Source: Paramarasmius palmivorus (lineage: Eukaryota > Basidiomycota > Agaricomycetes > Agaricales > Marasmiaceae). Taken from it: a DNA stretch of 64,000 nucleotides. Shown here piece by piece: positions 47,013-58,779 of this stretch. The notes below the pieces were generated by a model. It was not told where the DNA came from and searched no databases. It saw only the letters and a program-made list of their open reading frames with translations. The translations under genes were made by a program, and so were the position numbers. Position 1 is the first letter of the stretch, and each line of letters begins with the position of its first letter. Location: positions 24,875-88,874 of the forward strand of contig JAYKXP010000174.1 of NCBI GenBank assembly GCA_037176845.1, written 5' to 3'.

Positions 47013-47850
47013 CTACTCACAGATGCTGCCGACTTCCGAGTCATCCTCTTCGTCCAAGAGTTGTTCTAATCCAGACAAGCCGCCTTTCATCACATCAATA
47101 AACTGTCTGCACTTCTCCTTTGATCGTACAATTGTCGACTCCAACCTCACCACCCGCTTTTCCAACTCGACCTTTTCCCTCGACATCTCTGTTTGCATCC
47201 TAATCCCAGCTGCAACCGCCTTCTCCAGCTCTTTTTTCTCTTTCGCCAGTTCGTCATTCAGGTGTATGATATCCGATAACTGTCTTGTCAGGCTATTTGC
47301 CTTATCCCAGTCCTTTCTCAATCTAGCGTTCTCAGCCTTGAGCTCGTCAAGCTGCTTGTTCTTGTTCCGTAGGTCCTTATCTGCTGATTCGAGTACTGTC
47401 GCATATCTCTTATGCGTAGAGATTACTTCGGAGAGCGGGGTTGTAGTCGTAGTATATGGTCTTGCGCGTTTCCCCGAACTGATTGAACCCTCGTATACGC
47501 TAGATGAGCCAGGTTAAATGTCTTTTCTGAGAGTGTTACTCAATCCTGATTATTACTCACCTATTCCGCTGTGTATCGTTATTGCCTCCTCCTCGTCTTC
47601 TCTTTCCAAGTCTCTGCGGGTTCATCATCTCTTTGTTCACCTCGTCCTCCGAGTCAGAGAGGTCCGATCCCGGTATGACCATGACGACTGATTTCTGCTT
47701 ATGAGATTCCGCGGGTTGTGATGTGGTCTGGTGTGCGGGAGTCGTTGTCATGAATCCTCGAGGGTGCGCATTCGCTAACCCAGGAGGTCCTGCTCTGCAT
47801 TTTGGCGTTGGTGGACTTAACTTGGGGAATGGATCGATGTCTTGAGGCAT
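47013..47850 (-). CDS. Coiled-coil protein of unknown function (258 aa)
   Basis: Exons 47850-47561 and 47499-47013 join in frame (GTGAGT donor, CATCTAG acceptor). The first 97 residues are proline/serine rich with an acidic PGSDLSDSEDEVNKEM patch and a basic GKRRRGGG that could be a nuclear signal. Residues about 130-245 form a long coiled-coil (LRNKNKQLDELKAENARLRK, LAKEKKELEKAVAAG). It ends with an acidic LLDEEDDSEVGS. A GTGAGT donor overlaps the stop, so a further exon is possible. Composition and layout resemble the coiled-coil gene at 35906 and the damaged copy at 46078. No known domain is recognised. Confidence 0.65.
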
Positions 47851-48488
47851 CAACGGACTACGAAAAGGTTGGATGGGATGGGAGTCGGAGAGAAAGGAAT
47901 GTGACTTGTGACTGCCACGCCGTGCGAATTGTTTTATCGGCAGGCGCACTGAATGACCACCATGGCAACCGAAGCGGTAGAGAACTCCGCTAATTAAGAT
48001 TACATACAAGCGCTTGGAGCGTATACAACCGTATACTCATGCCATTACTAGACCCATACTGTATAGTCAAATGGAGATCTCGCATTAGCGTCCGAATCCA
48101 AAATCCAAAAGCTCGAAAGCCTGGATCACCATGGTACCGGATTTGAAACCTCATTACACTGGATCTGAATTTCTTGTTCAGCACCATATGTTTTATCTTC
48201 AAACATGTGTACTGTGGACAACTGATACCGGGATGTCTACAGCAGAGGAAAGACTTGCAATTGCTATCTATGGAAATATTAGCGCCCTTTAGACGCTCAA
48301 ATCATTGAATTAACAGCTCAAGACTCAGAGCGTATCTTACTATCTATATATTCCTCCGGAAACGACAATCACACTCGTGATTGGGCTAGTTTATCATGAG
48401 CATTATAGTCTGTCTCGGGAAAGTTTTTGGTAAGTTGCTGTGTTTGTTCACGAGCTTGATGCAACAGACCCATCGAGCTCCAACTTGG

Positions 48489-48927
48489 TATAAAGCCATG
48501 ACAGGAGCACTACCGCCATTGTGAAACACCGGGCCCATTCAGGTATTACCTCGAATGTCACCATTCGTTCATCTCGTATGTATGTAATGGTGTTGCAACG
48601 CCGTTCAGAGTGCCGACAGTAATCCCGTATTTGGGATCCTGGTGCTCCTCAGTATCGTTCTCCAGGATTTGAACGTTCAGGTTGGACTTACATGTACGCC
48701 GATTACGATCATCGGAGAGGGAGGTAATTCTTGGTATGCGATACTCACGTTTCGTTACAAGAGACTAATCTACTCAATAGCACCGCGAGTCCCGTGCGCT
48801 GCGAGAATAACACTTTCGGTAAGTATCGAATCACTTGATCGGATTCTCGCTCAGTAGGCTCTAACTCTTCCATTTGGTAAATGGTTTCATCACTATTGGG
48901 TATGTCCCCGTGAATATCAACCTCTAA
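48489..48927 (+). pseudogene. Hydrophobin pseudogene 2
   Basis: A TATA box (TATAAAG, 48489-48495) lies only about 30 bases before the first-cysteine region, so leader and signal peptide are deleted. The first cysteine codon is TGA (48522-48524). The intron 1 acceptor has changed from AG to GG (48589-48590). [31 protein letters not shown] (spliced across a GTATGC...ATAG intron) and CENNTF remain, but one cysteine of the second CC pair is Arg (CGC at 48797) and the last cysteine is Tyr (TAT at 48901). It ends VPVNINL, TAA at 48927, exactly like copy 1. Confidence 0.8.
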
Positions 48928-49316
48928 GTCACTCCTTTGGACATTTCGTGAATTTGGATGTATACGTGCTTTGTGGATTTCAGTACTACACTCGAACACG
49001 AGGTACTGTAAGTGTATGGACTTGCCGAACAAAACATGGCATTCAGCATTCTGTTAACAGGCTGTATTCCCAGTTCAAGGAGGTAGTAATCGAGACGAGA
49101 ATGTCTTCAAGCATCAGATGAAGGCATCTATTAGGCAGGCATCGAATCTTTCGTAGAACATGGACATTCTTGACGCTCCACGCTCATGGTCGACTTAGTT
49201 ATCCAGCACAATCACCGATTTTGACGCTGGTTGACGGATTCCGGGCCAGACCACCAGGTTTAACTGAGGCGAACAAGTGAATGTAGGTGAACATCAAGAA
49301 AGAGCTGAGCTGAATC

Positions 49317-49786
49317 TCATCTACGCAGAAGGAGAGAGTAAGGGAGGATCTCTGCAGGGTGCTTTCGGATGGGGTGGGATAACGATTTGATTTGACTGCG
49401 TCTAGTAAGGAGAAAGCTGAGTGAGGAGTAGTTTTTCGATGTTTTGGTGCGTCTCAACCTTGAAATCATCACGCGAAAGAGGGCCTGGGGCTCGAGGGCG
49501 TTTGTTGGGTTGATGACATCAAGGGAGATTGGACATCGAGGCCTCATTCGATGGTAAGGGTGCCTTGCTGGTTGAAGGGCTGGAAGCGTGTCATGGCACG
49601 AAAGAGAGAACTACAAAAATGTGCTCGTCGATTCCCATGGTTTACTGCTGCTTCTTCGAATGCAGCAAGAGAGATAACCGCAAAGATGTTGCCCAAGGTA
49701 ATGGAAGCCGAAGAAAGAGATATCAGGCAATAATCTAACGACAACCTATGGATTCCTTGTTTGGTTTCGACTTCGCCTAGAAGCAC
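49317..49786 (-). pseudogene. F-box-like family, 5' relic (partner of 39690-40374)
   Basis: The order of words matches the relic in copy 1: HPIRKHPAEILPYSLLLRR at 49317-49375, a RRLLYHQ-type coil remnant, and upstream a TTTCGTGCCATGACACGCTT word as at 40150. The donor near 49640 reads GACGAGC where the sister has GGTGAGC. Nothing of the leucine-rich part remains. Confidence 0.5.
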
Positions 49787-50013
49787 CCGGTGGTAAAGAT
49801 GATAAGCTATCTATTGATTTGAGTCACGAGGAAGAAGAGATACCCCAAGTTTCACAATCTTAGAGCGAGGCGCAGATGGTGGAGGAACGAGGTGGATTTT
49901 ATGTCACACGCCAGGTTAACAACGCGTCTTGTCACATTCACATGACCATCATTTCCCTTTTCGGTATCCCAATCACCATCATATCCAACAGGCAATAGAA
50001 AACCACCGTGGAT

Positions 50014-50996
50014 TCAAAGACGACGCGAACCAATCAAATACACCCAACTCCCCGCTTTCATATGCTTCACCTCCAAATTCAACCTTTTCCCCTTCGATTC
50101 CGGCTCCTCCTTCACACCCCTCAATCTATTCACATCCAACCTCTCCACCGGACTCCTTACTTCCAAACACACCTTTTCCAATCCCTCACATACTCGCACC
50201 TCCACCACTTCCTCAAACAACTCCCTAAACCAATCCTCTTCCACCGACGATTCCAACACACGCGACGCTGGAGGATAAGAGACTCCCGATCACCATCCTT
50301 ATCTTTCCGCTCCTTCAACATCAACAGAGAAACACCTCCCACCGACTCTGAAGTCCCAGTCCCAAGATCCTCAATCACAAGCACCTCTACCCCCGGTACA
50401 TGATTCGACACATAACACGCATTCCTCGCGCTGAACGGTAACTGCCTCATCTTCAACACCTTTAAACTCTCCTTTTTCTCCAACCACTCAACAAGTTCTG
50501 TAGTCGCCGCAACGAGGCATACGCAGGACGGATCCTTATCCGGATATGGATAAGAAGCAACTTCGAGCGAGATTAAACCAGGAGCCAAAATCCGACCGAG
50601 GAAATGAGCGATGGCTACGCTAGGATAACGACATGTACATTCGTTGCGGATCTTGATTGCGAACGATGTGAGATTAGGAAGGATATGCGTATGTAGACGG
50701 TCTGGTTTCGGTTTTCTTGATCTTTTGGCGTGTTTTGTGGAGGTTGGCGATTGTAGCTGCGAGTATTGGATCGAAATAGGCCCTGTCTTCAGGGGGGAGA
50801 GCGTATGGGGATGGGAGAACGGGTTCTAAACGCTGGGAGTAGACGACGGGTCGTTGAGATTCTATTGTTCGTCTACTCCTCTTGTTCGTCTGTTCCTTGG
50901 ACTGGCAGACATCAAAAATGTGAAAGAGAAGAGTTGGGTGCATGCTCACCGCCGATTTTTTTTTGCCTTATTCGCCTCCTCCTTCACCATGTTCAT
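50014..50996 (-). pseudogene. F-box-like leucine-rich protein with large internal deletion
   Basis: Exon 1 (50996-50950) and the start of exon 2 (RRTIESQRPVVYSQRLEP, ALPPEDRAYFDPILAATIAN) are clear. At about 50710 the coiled-coil RQKIKKT is joined directly to KPDRLHTHILPNLTSFAIK of the leucine-rich part (in a shifted frame), so the F-box and about 230 codons are missing compared with 40560-42376. The remaining frame (LISLEVASYPYPDKDPSCVC, LPFSARNACYVSNHVPGVEV) is open from 50588 to about 50270, then shifts, and EEDWFRELFEEVVEVRVCEG continues to the stop at 50014. Confidence 0.7.
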
Positions 50997-51089
50997 ATTA
51001 GGACGCTTTAGAATCTCAAGCTGGAAAGTACGAGGGGCGTAGATCAGAGGACGGCCACAGTGAGATTGAAGGAGATGGTACTAGTAGAC

Positions 51090-51540
51090 GTTTAATTGAA
51101 CATGTGACGATATCCCAAAGAGGAAAGTAAATTTTGTGAACGTGAAGTGCCTCATAACTATGCGAATACAGTGGAGTGCCACTGGACACGGTACAGGGTC
51201 CAATACAATATCATCAAATGATGCCTTGTATGGATAGTGGTGACAGATCTCATACAGAGGGTCCATACAGAGCATGTGCCGCATTCAACAAGCGCTATTT
51301 AGCGCCCCAAAAAGGGCGCTGAGGCAGTGGCAGGATCAAACCTAAAATCTACAACTGTACAGTCGTTCGGTAACTGCCGGCGGCGCGCGTTCTTTGAGTT
51401 GATGTCAGCTCCACAGTTCGACCAGATGATAGTCTCCTGTAAGCAGACGGTATCCCTTTTTTGTGGTGGTGTGAGGGCTACTATACCGTGGCATGAAGAT
51501 TCATTACGGTTCATCGATAACGGTGTATTCTAGCGGAAAG
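51090..51540. repeat. Duplicated noncoding block, copy 2
   Basis: Partner of 42490-42960 (see shared words there), with a few small indels such as an added AGTGCCACTG near 51172. Confidence 0.65.
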
Positions 51541-52590
51541 AGATACCCACATTGATCGAAGGAGGGCTTAGGCTTAGTACGGCATCTTAGTCCAGTCTCC
51601 ACCCGAGTGAAACCTTGGGAAAGTCTGGCTTATGCTAAGTTCAGTTTATCTCTTCTCATCGAATTTTCTTTCGCCAAAAGGGAGCGTTTGACGTACTTTG
51701 TTCGCCCACTCAGCTTGCGCGTCACGTAGGGGTCAGTCACAGGCCTACAGCATGTGTCAGCGTTATATCAGGTGAAACGTTCTTCTCTTTGTTACTTCAA
51801 GTTCCACTCGTACTTACAATGTCGCCTACAAGCGACTCACAAGTCTACTGTAAGGCGCCCACCCATTTTTGGTTTATCTTCTTCTCTTATCACTTATCTG
51901 CTTGCATCTATTTACCTACGTCCTCGACTATATAAAGCCGTCTCCGTAGTTACCTCATCTCACCTATATCTTGCCTACTCCGTACACAAATCCACGTTGG
52001 TCGTGCTCTCTCGGCCGCAGGGCCTCTTCTGTTCCTCTCCTCGAGTAGTCGAGATCCAGCGGCGTACAAGACGCCTTACACGTATGCATGCCTTGACATT
52101 GTAATATCCATTCACTCACACTTAACAGAGAAATGCAAACTGGTTGCCCTGATATCCGAATCACGAGTAACCAATTCTCCCTCGTTCATAACCGGCTATA
52201 AGCTGATATAACCCAGGGCTCAGAATCGTCGGATTTCAGGGATACAGTACGAGCAAATTGATCATAAGGATCCATTCTCCCAGTGGAGCGTACGAATCAT
52301 ACCAAACGGATACGAAAACTGTGGGAGAAGACGGGTGCTCTTCGGATTTTCCTGTGTATGTTTTTCGTGCACTGATCACAGAGGTATGACGGAGGCCACT
52401 AACTTGCGTACGATCCTCTCTTCAGAAAAAAGGAAGAGTCAGGACTGCTATCCTTTGAGGTCTATCGTTCGCTATGGCGTAACACGCTGTTATCTAGTGT
52501 CGGGATCCCAATTCGTAAATTGGGCATTGCTTATGACACTAGTCATGCTGGTGCGTTCGGAACTCGAGACTCGTGATGCATTTTCAAATT
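51541..52590. other. Segment present only in duplication copy 2
   Basis: TTTGACGTACTTTGTTCGCC at 51687 matches 43005, then about 870 bases have no partner in copy 1. They contain an AC-poor open frame at 51754 without recognisable product and CTATATAAAGC at about 51928, a possible TATA box for the NLR-like gene downstream. Confidence 0.4.
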
Positions 52591-52597
52591 TTAGGAT

Positions 52598-54905
52598 GCA
52601 AGCAGAAGTTCAAAAGGAAATGGTTATCCACAAGCGAAGCGCCGTCAAGGACCATCTCACACTATCAATGAGGATAGAGCATTTGGCCTTGTCACCAGAT
52701 CAAACGTCAATGTCGACCTCCGCACTTCTACCTACGACGGAAGAGCACCCTGCTTCTGTGTGGGAAGATGGGTCAGGAAATGCTTGGCGTATCAGAGGAA
52801 TCTCAGACTCTCATGGCGTGGAGGAGAAGATAGAACACCTCAGGGGCACAGACCGCAAAAAAACACAAGCATGTTTATCAGTCAGCTGATCAAATCATTG
52901 TACTCCTGGATCGGTCTGTCAGAGGTAAAGTGATCTTGAAGTCATATTATTTCTTATATCTGACGGTATCGTCATAGGTTCACGAGATCGCTAGGGCTGC
53001 TTCTTCGTTGTGTCTGGAATCTATCGTGTATGTTGGCTCTACGTTGTTTTTTGCCCCATCCCCCGACAAGAGATGTCATCCTAATCAGGTCATCAAAGCG
53101 AAACACGAGCTTAATGAGGCGCTAATCGTGCCTCTGTAGACACTATGATAGAAACATACAAGATTGCGATTGTGAGAAGGAGGCCTTAAATCAAGAAAGT
53201 CGATTTCTCAGGACTCTTTGATGAAATAGTGCGGCAGTCAGAAGGAACTGTTACGTGTTCCTCCTTAATTACAACATTCAGAGGGTCTTTTGTGGGTATT
53301 ATCTGACACAAGACTTAGACCCGAGGGATTACATGCTCACTCTATCTTGTTCAGTCCAAGTCATGGATTTTCTGGAATACGCTATCAACAATAGGTCAGA
53401 TTTCAATTAACGCTTTTCAGCAGCTGAAAAAGCGTTTCGTCGAGATCAGGCGGAGTTGGCGGTGACGACTGTGACTGTCCCTAAACACAACAGAAAGCCG
53501 TGGGAAACCCTAGGTGTGCTGGGACTTCGGCATTGTATGTATTGTGATAGAATGCTTACATTGTTCAATCTCACGAAACGGGAGAAAACACTTCGCCTTC
53601 TTCGGCCATCGTGGTGGCGCTAACCGGGACCCAAATCACATTGTTCTCTTGGGGGGACTCGTCGTTCGTCACTTTTCAAAAGATACTAGATGGTGCTTTC
53701 ACGGGTGAACAGTCCACTCCTCTGGATCTCGGCATGCCTTCGCTGGCTGCGGAAAAGTTCATTAATCGGCAATCTTCATAATTCGTTGTCAACATTAGGC
53801 TTTCGCAGTCGACTAGCTGCTTTTCATTCGTTTCGATAGAAGCGCTTATAGCAACGCGGGGAGAATTTATCAAGGCCTCGCGTTTCTACTCGCAAGCTTT
53901 GATGAGAGATTTTGGGCAGGCGGATTGCGCAAGTTTGTAGATCGAAGTCGTCAGATCACCCAGGGAACACCGATCTATCTATACAGGTGCACAAGACTTC
54001 TGATTAATCCTCTTCGAGGTTTGGGTGAAGAAATCGCAAAGGAAGGTTTCTTTGCATTGTTATTATCGTTAAGTCGACTCGGCAATCGATGAAAGCTCCC
54101 GAAAGGACCGACCCGAGACCAACTTTCGGCGAGCATACTGCTGCCAATAAACCCCCCCCCATTTTCATCTGAGATATCATTCGCATTACTTCCGTGCTTG
54201 CGCTTTTCGTCATAGCCAGTCGTCCCGAAGAAGATATCCTGCGCTACCTGCAGAATCGTGAACATATTCAATCAACACTTTCCCCTCGGACCATACCTCA
54301 CCCGAAAACCACAAGCGACATTCCACTACTTTCTCACTCGGTCCCTTCAGCATATCCGTCTTTTAGTAGTCTTAGACGAGGTTCGTAAAAACCTCTGTCG
54401 TTGATACACTTGCTGAACGGCTAGTGGGCTGTTCGTCTGGGCAGTCACCGTTGTAAAGTTCATCGGAGAGAACGTGTCACAACGCTTGGACATCTTTACG
54501 AGACGAACCCCACCGAAGAATGCAATACACGCCCTCAGAATTCTATATCAAACCGCCCTCGAGTCCCTAGTAAACGAAGGAGACGACGATATCAAACAGA
54601 ATATATGTATGGCTTTGGGTCTGACCCTGGTCGCCCCCGACATAGACGAAGACGTAGCTCGCAATCTTCGCGGAATTCTTCAAGCGGCAAATCAGTCAGG
54701 CATACTTGATGCCTTTGGGAAACTTCAAAGTGTAGTAATTGAGACGACAGGCAATGGATTCGAACTCCTTCACAAATCGTTCGATGACTTCTTGACAGCT
54801 GGTATTGGGGCTAACCAGTGGTATATAGATGTGGAGAAGTACAATGCGATTCTGATGGTAACGACGTTGCGTGTACCATGTCATCTCTCGAATAATCAGA
54901 GCTAG
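52598..54905 (+). pseudogene. NLR-like (NACHT-type STAND) gene, decayed
   Basis: An opening exon from ATG 52598 encodes about 95 residues in frame. It is followed by FISQLIKSLYSWIGLSE before a GTAAAG donor at 52925, VHEIARAASSLCLESI (52980), QVMDFLEYAINNRSDFN (53375) and EKAFRRDQAELAV (53430). FAFFGHRGGANRDPNHIV and VVRHFSKDT (53595-53690) resemble the start of fungal NACHT domains. At 54474-54905 one open frame with ALRILYQTALESL and GFELLHKSFDDFL resembles the end of the NACHT region and the winged-helix linker. No clear P-loop (GxxxxGKS/T) is found and frames change many times. Fungal NLR-like proteins sense non-self and can trigger cell death (family knowledge). Confidence 0.5.
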
Positions 54906-55113
54906 AGCTCGCATGGATGGACTCACCCTCCTTCGAATATCGAGCCGCGACACTCTCGGCCACAGTGCGAGTATTAATGTAGACATTTCACGTCACTAGG
55001 ATCTTACATCTACAAGATGCATGGAAAGGATTTTTCTCCGATATTTGGTCGTTGGCTAGTCGTTCCTTCTTACTCCGACCTCTCTGATGGAATAGGTAGA
55101 GTGACGACACAGC

Positions 55114-55801
55114 TTGTTTTGTGTCGAATGTGCACTTAAACTCGGTACGGCTCTCTTAGTAATCAAGTTCGATGTCTTCTGGACAGCGATCTTAGGCCAT
55201 ATGCGACTTGTGAATCAAGCTGATACTCCGCCCGCGGTTCCGACTCAAGGCGTAAAGCTTGATATGGTGCTTCTCGACTTTAGGCTCTATCGCTAACAAA
55301 GGACTTCTGTGTTTCTCGTTGACTATCAAGGATTTTTTCCTCGTTATGCTGTACGACTCTGCAAGAGATGAAAAGGTCACCGAAGTAGCTACCGATCACC
55401 AGCCTGCTTTGGAATGGGCGGTCGATAACATTTACATGTATGTATTTGTTATGATCGCCGCCGGATCTAATATGTATGAGGAAATCATCGGGATATTGGA
55501 AACGGTGAGTTGGCCCAGATATTGAGTATCGCAGTATCGCTCACTATCCGCAATCGGACAGAATCCCATTCCCCCGGTGGTATCTTTGGGTCCGGAGATT
55601 CAAATGCCCATCACGATTGTGAGCAAGGGGAAGATTAGGATGGATCCTGGATCCATACAGTATGTGGACGAAGAGTCTACGAGAGATTTCATCGAATGGG
55701 GGTGGTACAACCGCACAGGTGACTGGGTTCCAATCAGTGAGGTCCATGATCGTCGAAGAAGAGCCAAGTCTCAGATTGCAATTGAGGTGATTAAAGTTTG
55801 A
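55114..55801 (+). CDS. Unidentified coding segment, possibly end of the NLR-like gene
   Basis: Two overlapping open frames (55114-55296 and 55259-55525) and, after a GTGAGT...GGACAG intron (55504-55560), a clean last exon 55561-55801 (NPIPPVVSLGPEIQMPITIV, MDPGSIQYVDEESTRDFIEW, ending IEVIKV). The upstream frames do not join cleanly, so either a frameshift or an unseen intron is present. I do not recognise the protein. It is absent from duplication copy 1. Confidence 0.35.
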
Positions 55802-55989
55802 TTATGAATATCATTTTGTAAGAAGCAATACATTTGACGTTACTGCGTTGCGTCAAAGACTCAAAGGTCTACAACGCTACCTGCAAATTGAATCAACATG
55901 ATCTAAGTGGTCCTGCTATCTTTCTTCTCATGGATACTATCCAGTGGATAGAAATAGAACAAGGTGATGCTAAGCATGGCAGGTCCTTG

Positions 55990-56113
55990 AGGCTGTATGA
56001 TTTGTCTATTTCGTGGACTGCTACGATCTCAAAACCGTGAAGGAGAAAAGATACTAGGCCCATGCTCACCGCCAGTATCGTGTCTTATCCGCCTCCATGT
56101 TGTTCCTGACCAT
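55990..56113 (-). pseudogene. F-box-like family, isolated first-exon fragment
   Basis: On the minus strand ATGGTCAGGAACAACATGGA begins a frame like exon 1 of the other copies, ending in GGCG before GTGAGCATGGG, with an acceptor GTAG and CAGTCCACGAAATAGAC at about 56013, matching the acceptor and exon 2 start at 17170-17195. Nothing else of the gene is present. Confidence 0.5.
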
Positions 56114-56793
56114 CTTGGTCTTCGAGGGGCGTTTCACAAGAATTTTAGAAAGAGGCGAGAAGAATATACCGGGATGTGCCACAGAAAACTGGAGAGATAG
56201 ATGTGTGACTTGGAACGGTTCCAACGGAGTTGGTCTCAAGCATGTCAATCTGATCTTTGAGTTTGAGTTTCACGGTCTTGAGCATCAAAAGAGGAAATTT
56301 TGCGCACATGTGACCTCCCGCGTCACCACGTTGCGTCAAAGACTCATTGAAAGCACATTTACGGCGCTACGGTGAGGTTGTTGTAGTATTTGTGGACTAA
56401 TTCCTGCAGAAATGTTCTAAATGTATGTTCTGACGGTAGTAACGACGCCACTAACGAGTACACCAATAAAAGGGTCCGTTTGATGCGCCGCCTGATGTTG
56501 ATATCTGCGCACTCAATCTGTTATACGTGAGCGCCCACTGCTGCAACAGCGGCAAAACCAGATCCCTGGTGGCGGCTACTACCCGCAGAATGATCATGAT
56601 CATGATCTAAGGGCTTCTTACCTTCTTTCCTCGAGTCATGAATAAAAATCCCATCGTTAGCATCTGTCGCACTTCTCATCTTGATAGTTCCCCTCTTGGA
56701 GAAGATATTTACTCCACCTTCGTACCTCTTTCGTACGCAACAGTTCGTTACATAGTCGTCTAAGTTCTATCATGATGTGGAACAACTTTCGAG

Positions 56794-56802
56794 TATATAT
56801 AG
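56794..56802 (+). promoter_or_regulatory. TATA box of family A copy 4
   Basis: TATATATAG lies 71 bases before the start codon, the same spacing as the weaker box of copy 3. Confidence 0.5.
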
Positions 56803-56864
56803 TGGACATTCAAGGGCAATGCCAAAAGAATCTCACTCCATCCGCGTCCCTTACCACATCTACA

Positions 56865-58391
56865 ATGGATATCTTGCACAGCACCGATTTTGTAAGTGAC
56901 ACTTGAGATTGAACAGTAGTATTTCACCGAGCTCACACTTTATGACTAGCTTGGCTGTATCTTCTACGGTACAGCACTTGCTAGCGAATTTCACTACGTC
57001 TGACTCTTGGCCTAGGATGCTATATAGTACTATTCTTCCAAAGCCTTTATGTTCTCAAGAGGCGAAAGCAAGACTACCATCGAATCCAAGTCCTTCTTCT
57101 TACCGCACTTTTCTTTTTGGCAACGGCTGCGCTCGCTGTGATGCTCGCAGTTAACAATCACTCAAGGAATTTTGGTTCTTCGGACACCTCAATGATTACA
57201 TGGTATGTATATTCCATCAATCTATTCCAGACAAGTCGTTGCAATTGTACGCTTAGGGCGCCTGTCGTGAGATTGAGTTTGCTGTTCGTCGCAAAGTGAG
57301 TATTTTTCTTCTTTCAAAGTCATGGTAGCTCAGGAAACATTCCCAGCTTGATTGCAGATTCCATCCTGGTGCGTTCGTGATTCATCGAAATGCTTATGGG
57401 TAGAACGACTCAAGTAGTCGTTGCAGCTTTGGCGTTGCTATGTGGTGTGGGGAAAGCGGCGCAAAGTGATAGCTCTGCCCATGATTCTGTGTCTCGCTAA
57501 CCACGGTAGGGTCCCGTGAGCATCTGTTTGTCTTCCTAGAGATTGACAATTACTGTCTAGTTCTTGCTTTGGTAGTGATCTGCCGTTTTCGAGGCGGCTG
57601 GCAGTTCTCGCAGTCCGGAATAGCTGATTATGATCCTTCTGTTCCAATGTATAGTTCGTTTGACAAAGTCATACCCGCCAACTACATTACATGTGGTCTA
57701 TATCTGGGGAGCACTGCCACAAATATGTTACTTACAATTATGATTGGTCAGTACCCCATCATCTGCAAACTTAACTAAACATTAACTCAGTGGGCAAGTA
57801 GCTGGACGTTTGGTGTTCATCTCTCGTCGTACACGAGCCATACTCGGACCTAAACATGGGGATCTGTACACATTTATTGTCGCTGTCACGTATGTGTAAA
57901 GCTCTTTCTTGTCCTGGCCATTGTTAATCGTTCTTACAGCATCGAGTCGGGACTGCTTTACCCACTAATCCTCACAATATATGCAGGATGCATACTTGTG
58001 GTTATACAGTACGATCTTAAAGTTCTTCCGGATCCCCCTGTGAAAAGTCCCGATTCAATGGCTCGGGTAGCAGTTATGGCGGATGTGATTCAAGAAGCCA
58101 TAATCCATGCTATAGTAAGTGGAACTCAAAGGTCGAGAACTCGATCCTAATGTGGTGCATTAGGGCATATCCCAGACGTTGATCATTGTACGCATTGCAC
58201 TCGGTCTCAGCTTTTCTAGCGTAGAGGAAGCCGTTGCCACTCTCGGAACAAATGGCAAACAATCCACTGCTGCAACCCTACGTTCGGTTCTGGATATATC
58301 CGCAAGGAATCGACCTGTTGCCCGGCGTCATAGTTTCGACTCTTTACGGCCTGCTGTGTCTCGGTCGGACTCCGGCAGCGCCCCAGTCTGA
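56865..58391 (+). CDS. Seven-pass membrane protein, family A copy 4 (349 aa)
   Basis: Ten exons: 56865-56891, 56950-56968, 57016-57202, 57257-57295, 57347-57368, 57427-57505, 57561-57746, 57802-57889, 57940-58114 and 58164-58391 (1050 bases, no break). Exons of 19, 39, 22, 79, 88 and 228 bases equal those of copies 2 and 3. Seven hydrophobic segments, ILLWRCYVVWGKRRKVIALP, TNMLLTIMIAGRLVFISRRT, TIESGLLYPLILTIYAGC and TLIIVRIALGLSFSSVEEAV identify it. The loop between segments 6 and 7 is about ten residues longer than in copy 3. The tail has the same RRHSFDSLRPAVSRSDSGS pattern. Function unknown. Confidence 0.85.
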
Positions 58392-58779
58392 AAGGAAAGG
58401 AAGTGAAGGAATGGCCAGGGATACGGAAAGGGATATGTGTAAACACTGTCGCAATATCTTCCTGAATACGTTGAATATGTTATCAACACGTGTATTTATT
58501 CGCAAAGGCAAGTTAGCCACTGGATGGACCGAATATTTGTGCCGATATGCCGAACTCTTTATTTCAAACGCCGACCCAGAGCACTTCATCCGGTGTTTTG
58601 CCGATCATGCCGTGCCTCCGTAGTGTATTCACATCAAAGGCTTACGACGATACCAAGTTACAATACGTGAGTGGAAGTACCACTTCTGTTCCAAGAATAC
58701 AACGATACAGTAAATGTGCTACTGGCTACAAGAAAGTGTCAAGAAAAAACCCGGTTCTCCGTTACAATAACCCAATCAA

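Larger units (their letters stand above)
48489..58640. repeat. Segmental duplication, copy 2
   Basis: Counterpart of 38753-45870 with the same order and strands. It is longer because it keeps about 870 bases at 51720-52590 and the NLR-like region at 52.6-55.8 kb, which copy 1 lacks. Its F-box-like gene instead has a large internal deletion. Confidence 0.7.

Noticed and set aside
46963..47517. 184-codon serine-rich frame on +
   Set aside because: Antisense shadow of the coiled-coil exon at 47499-47013.
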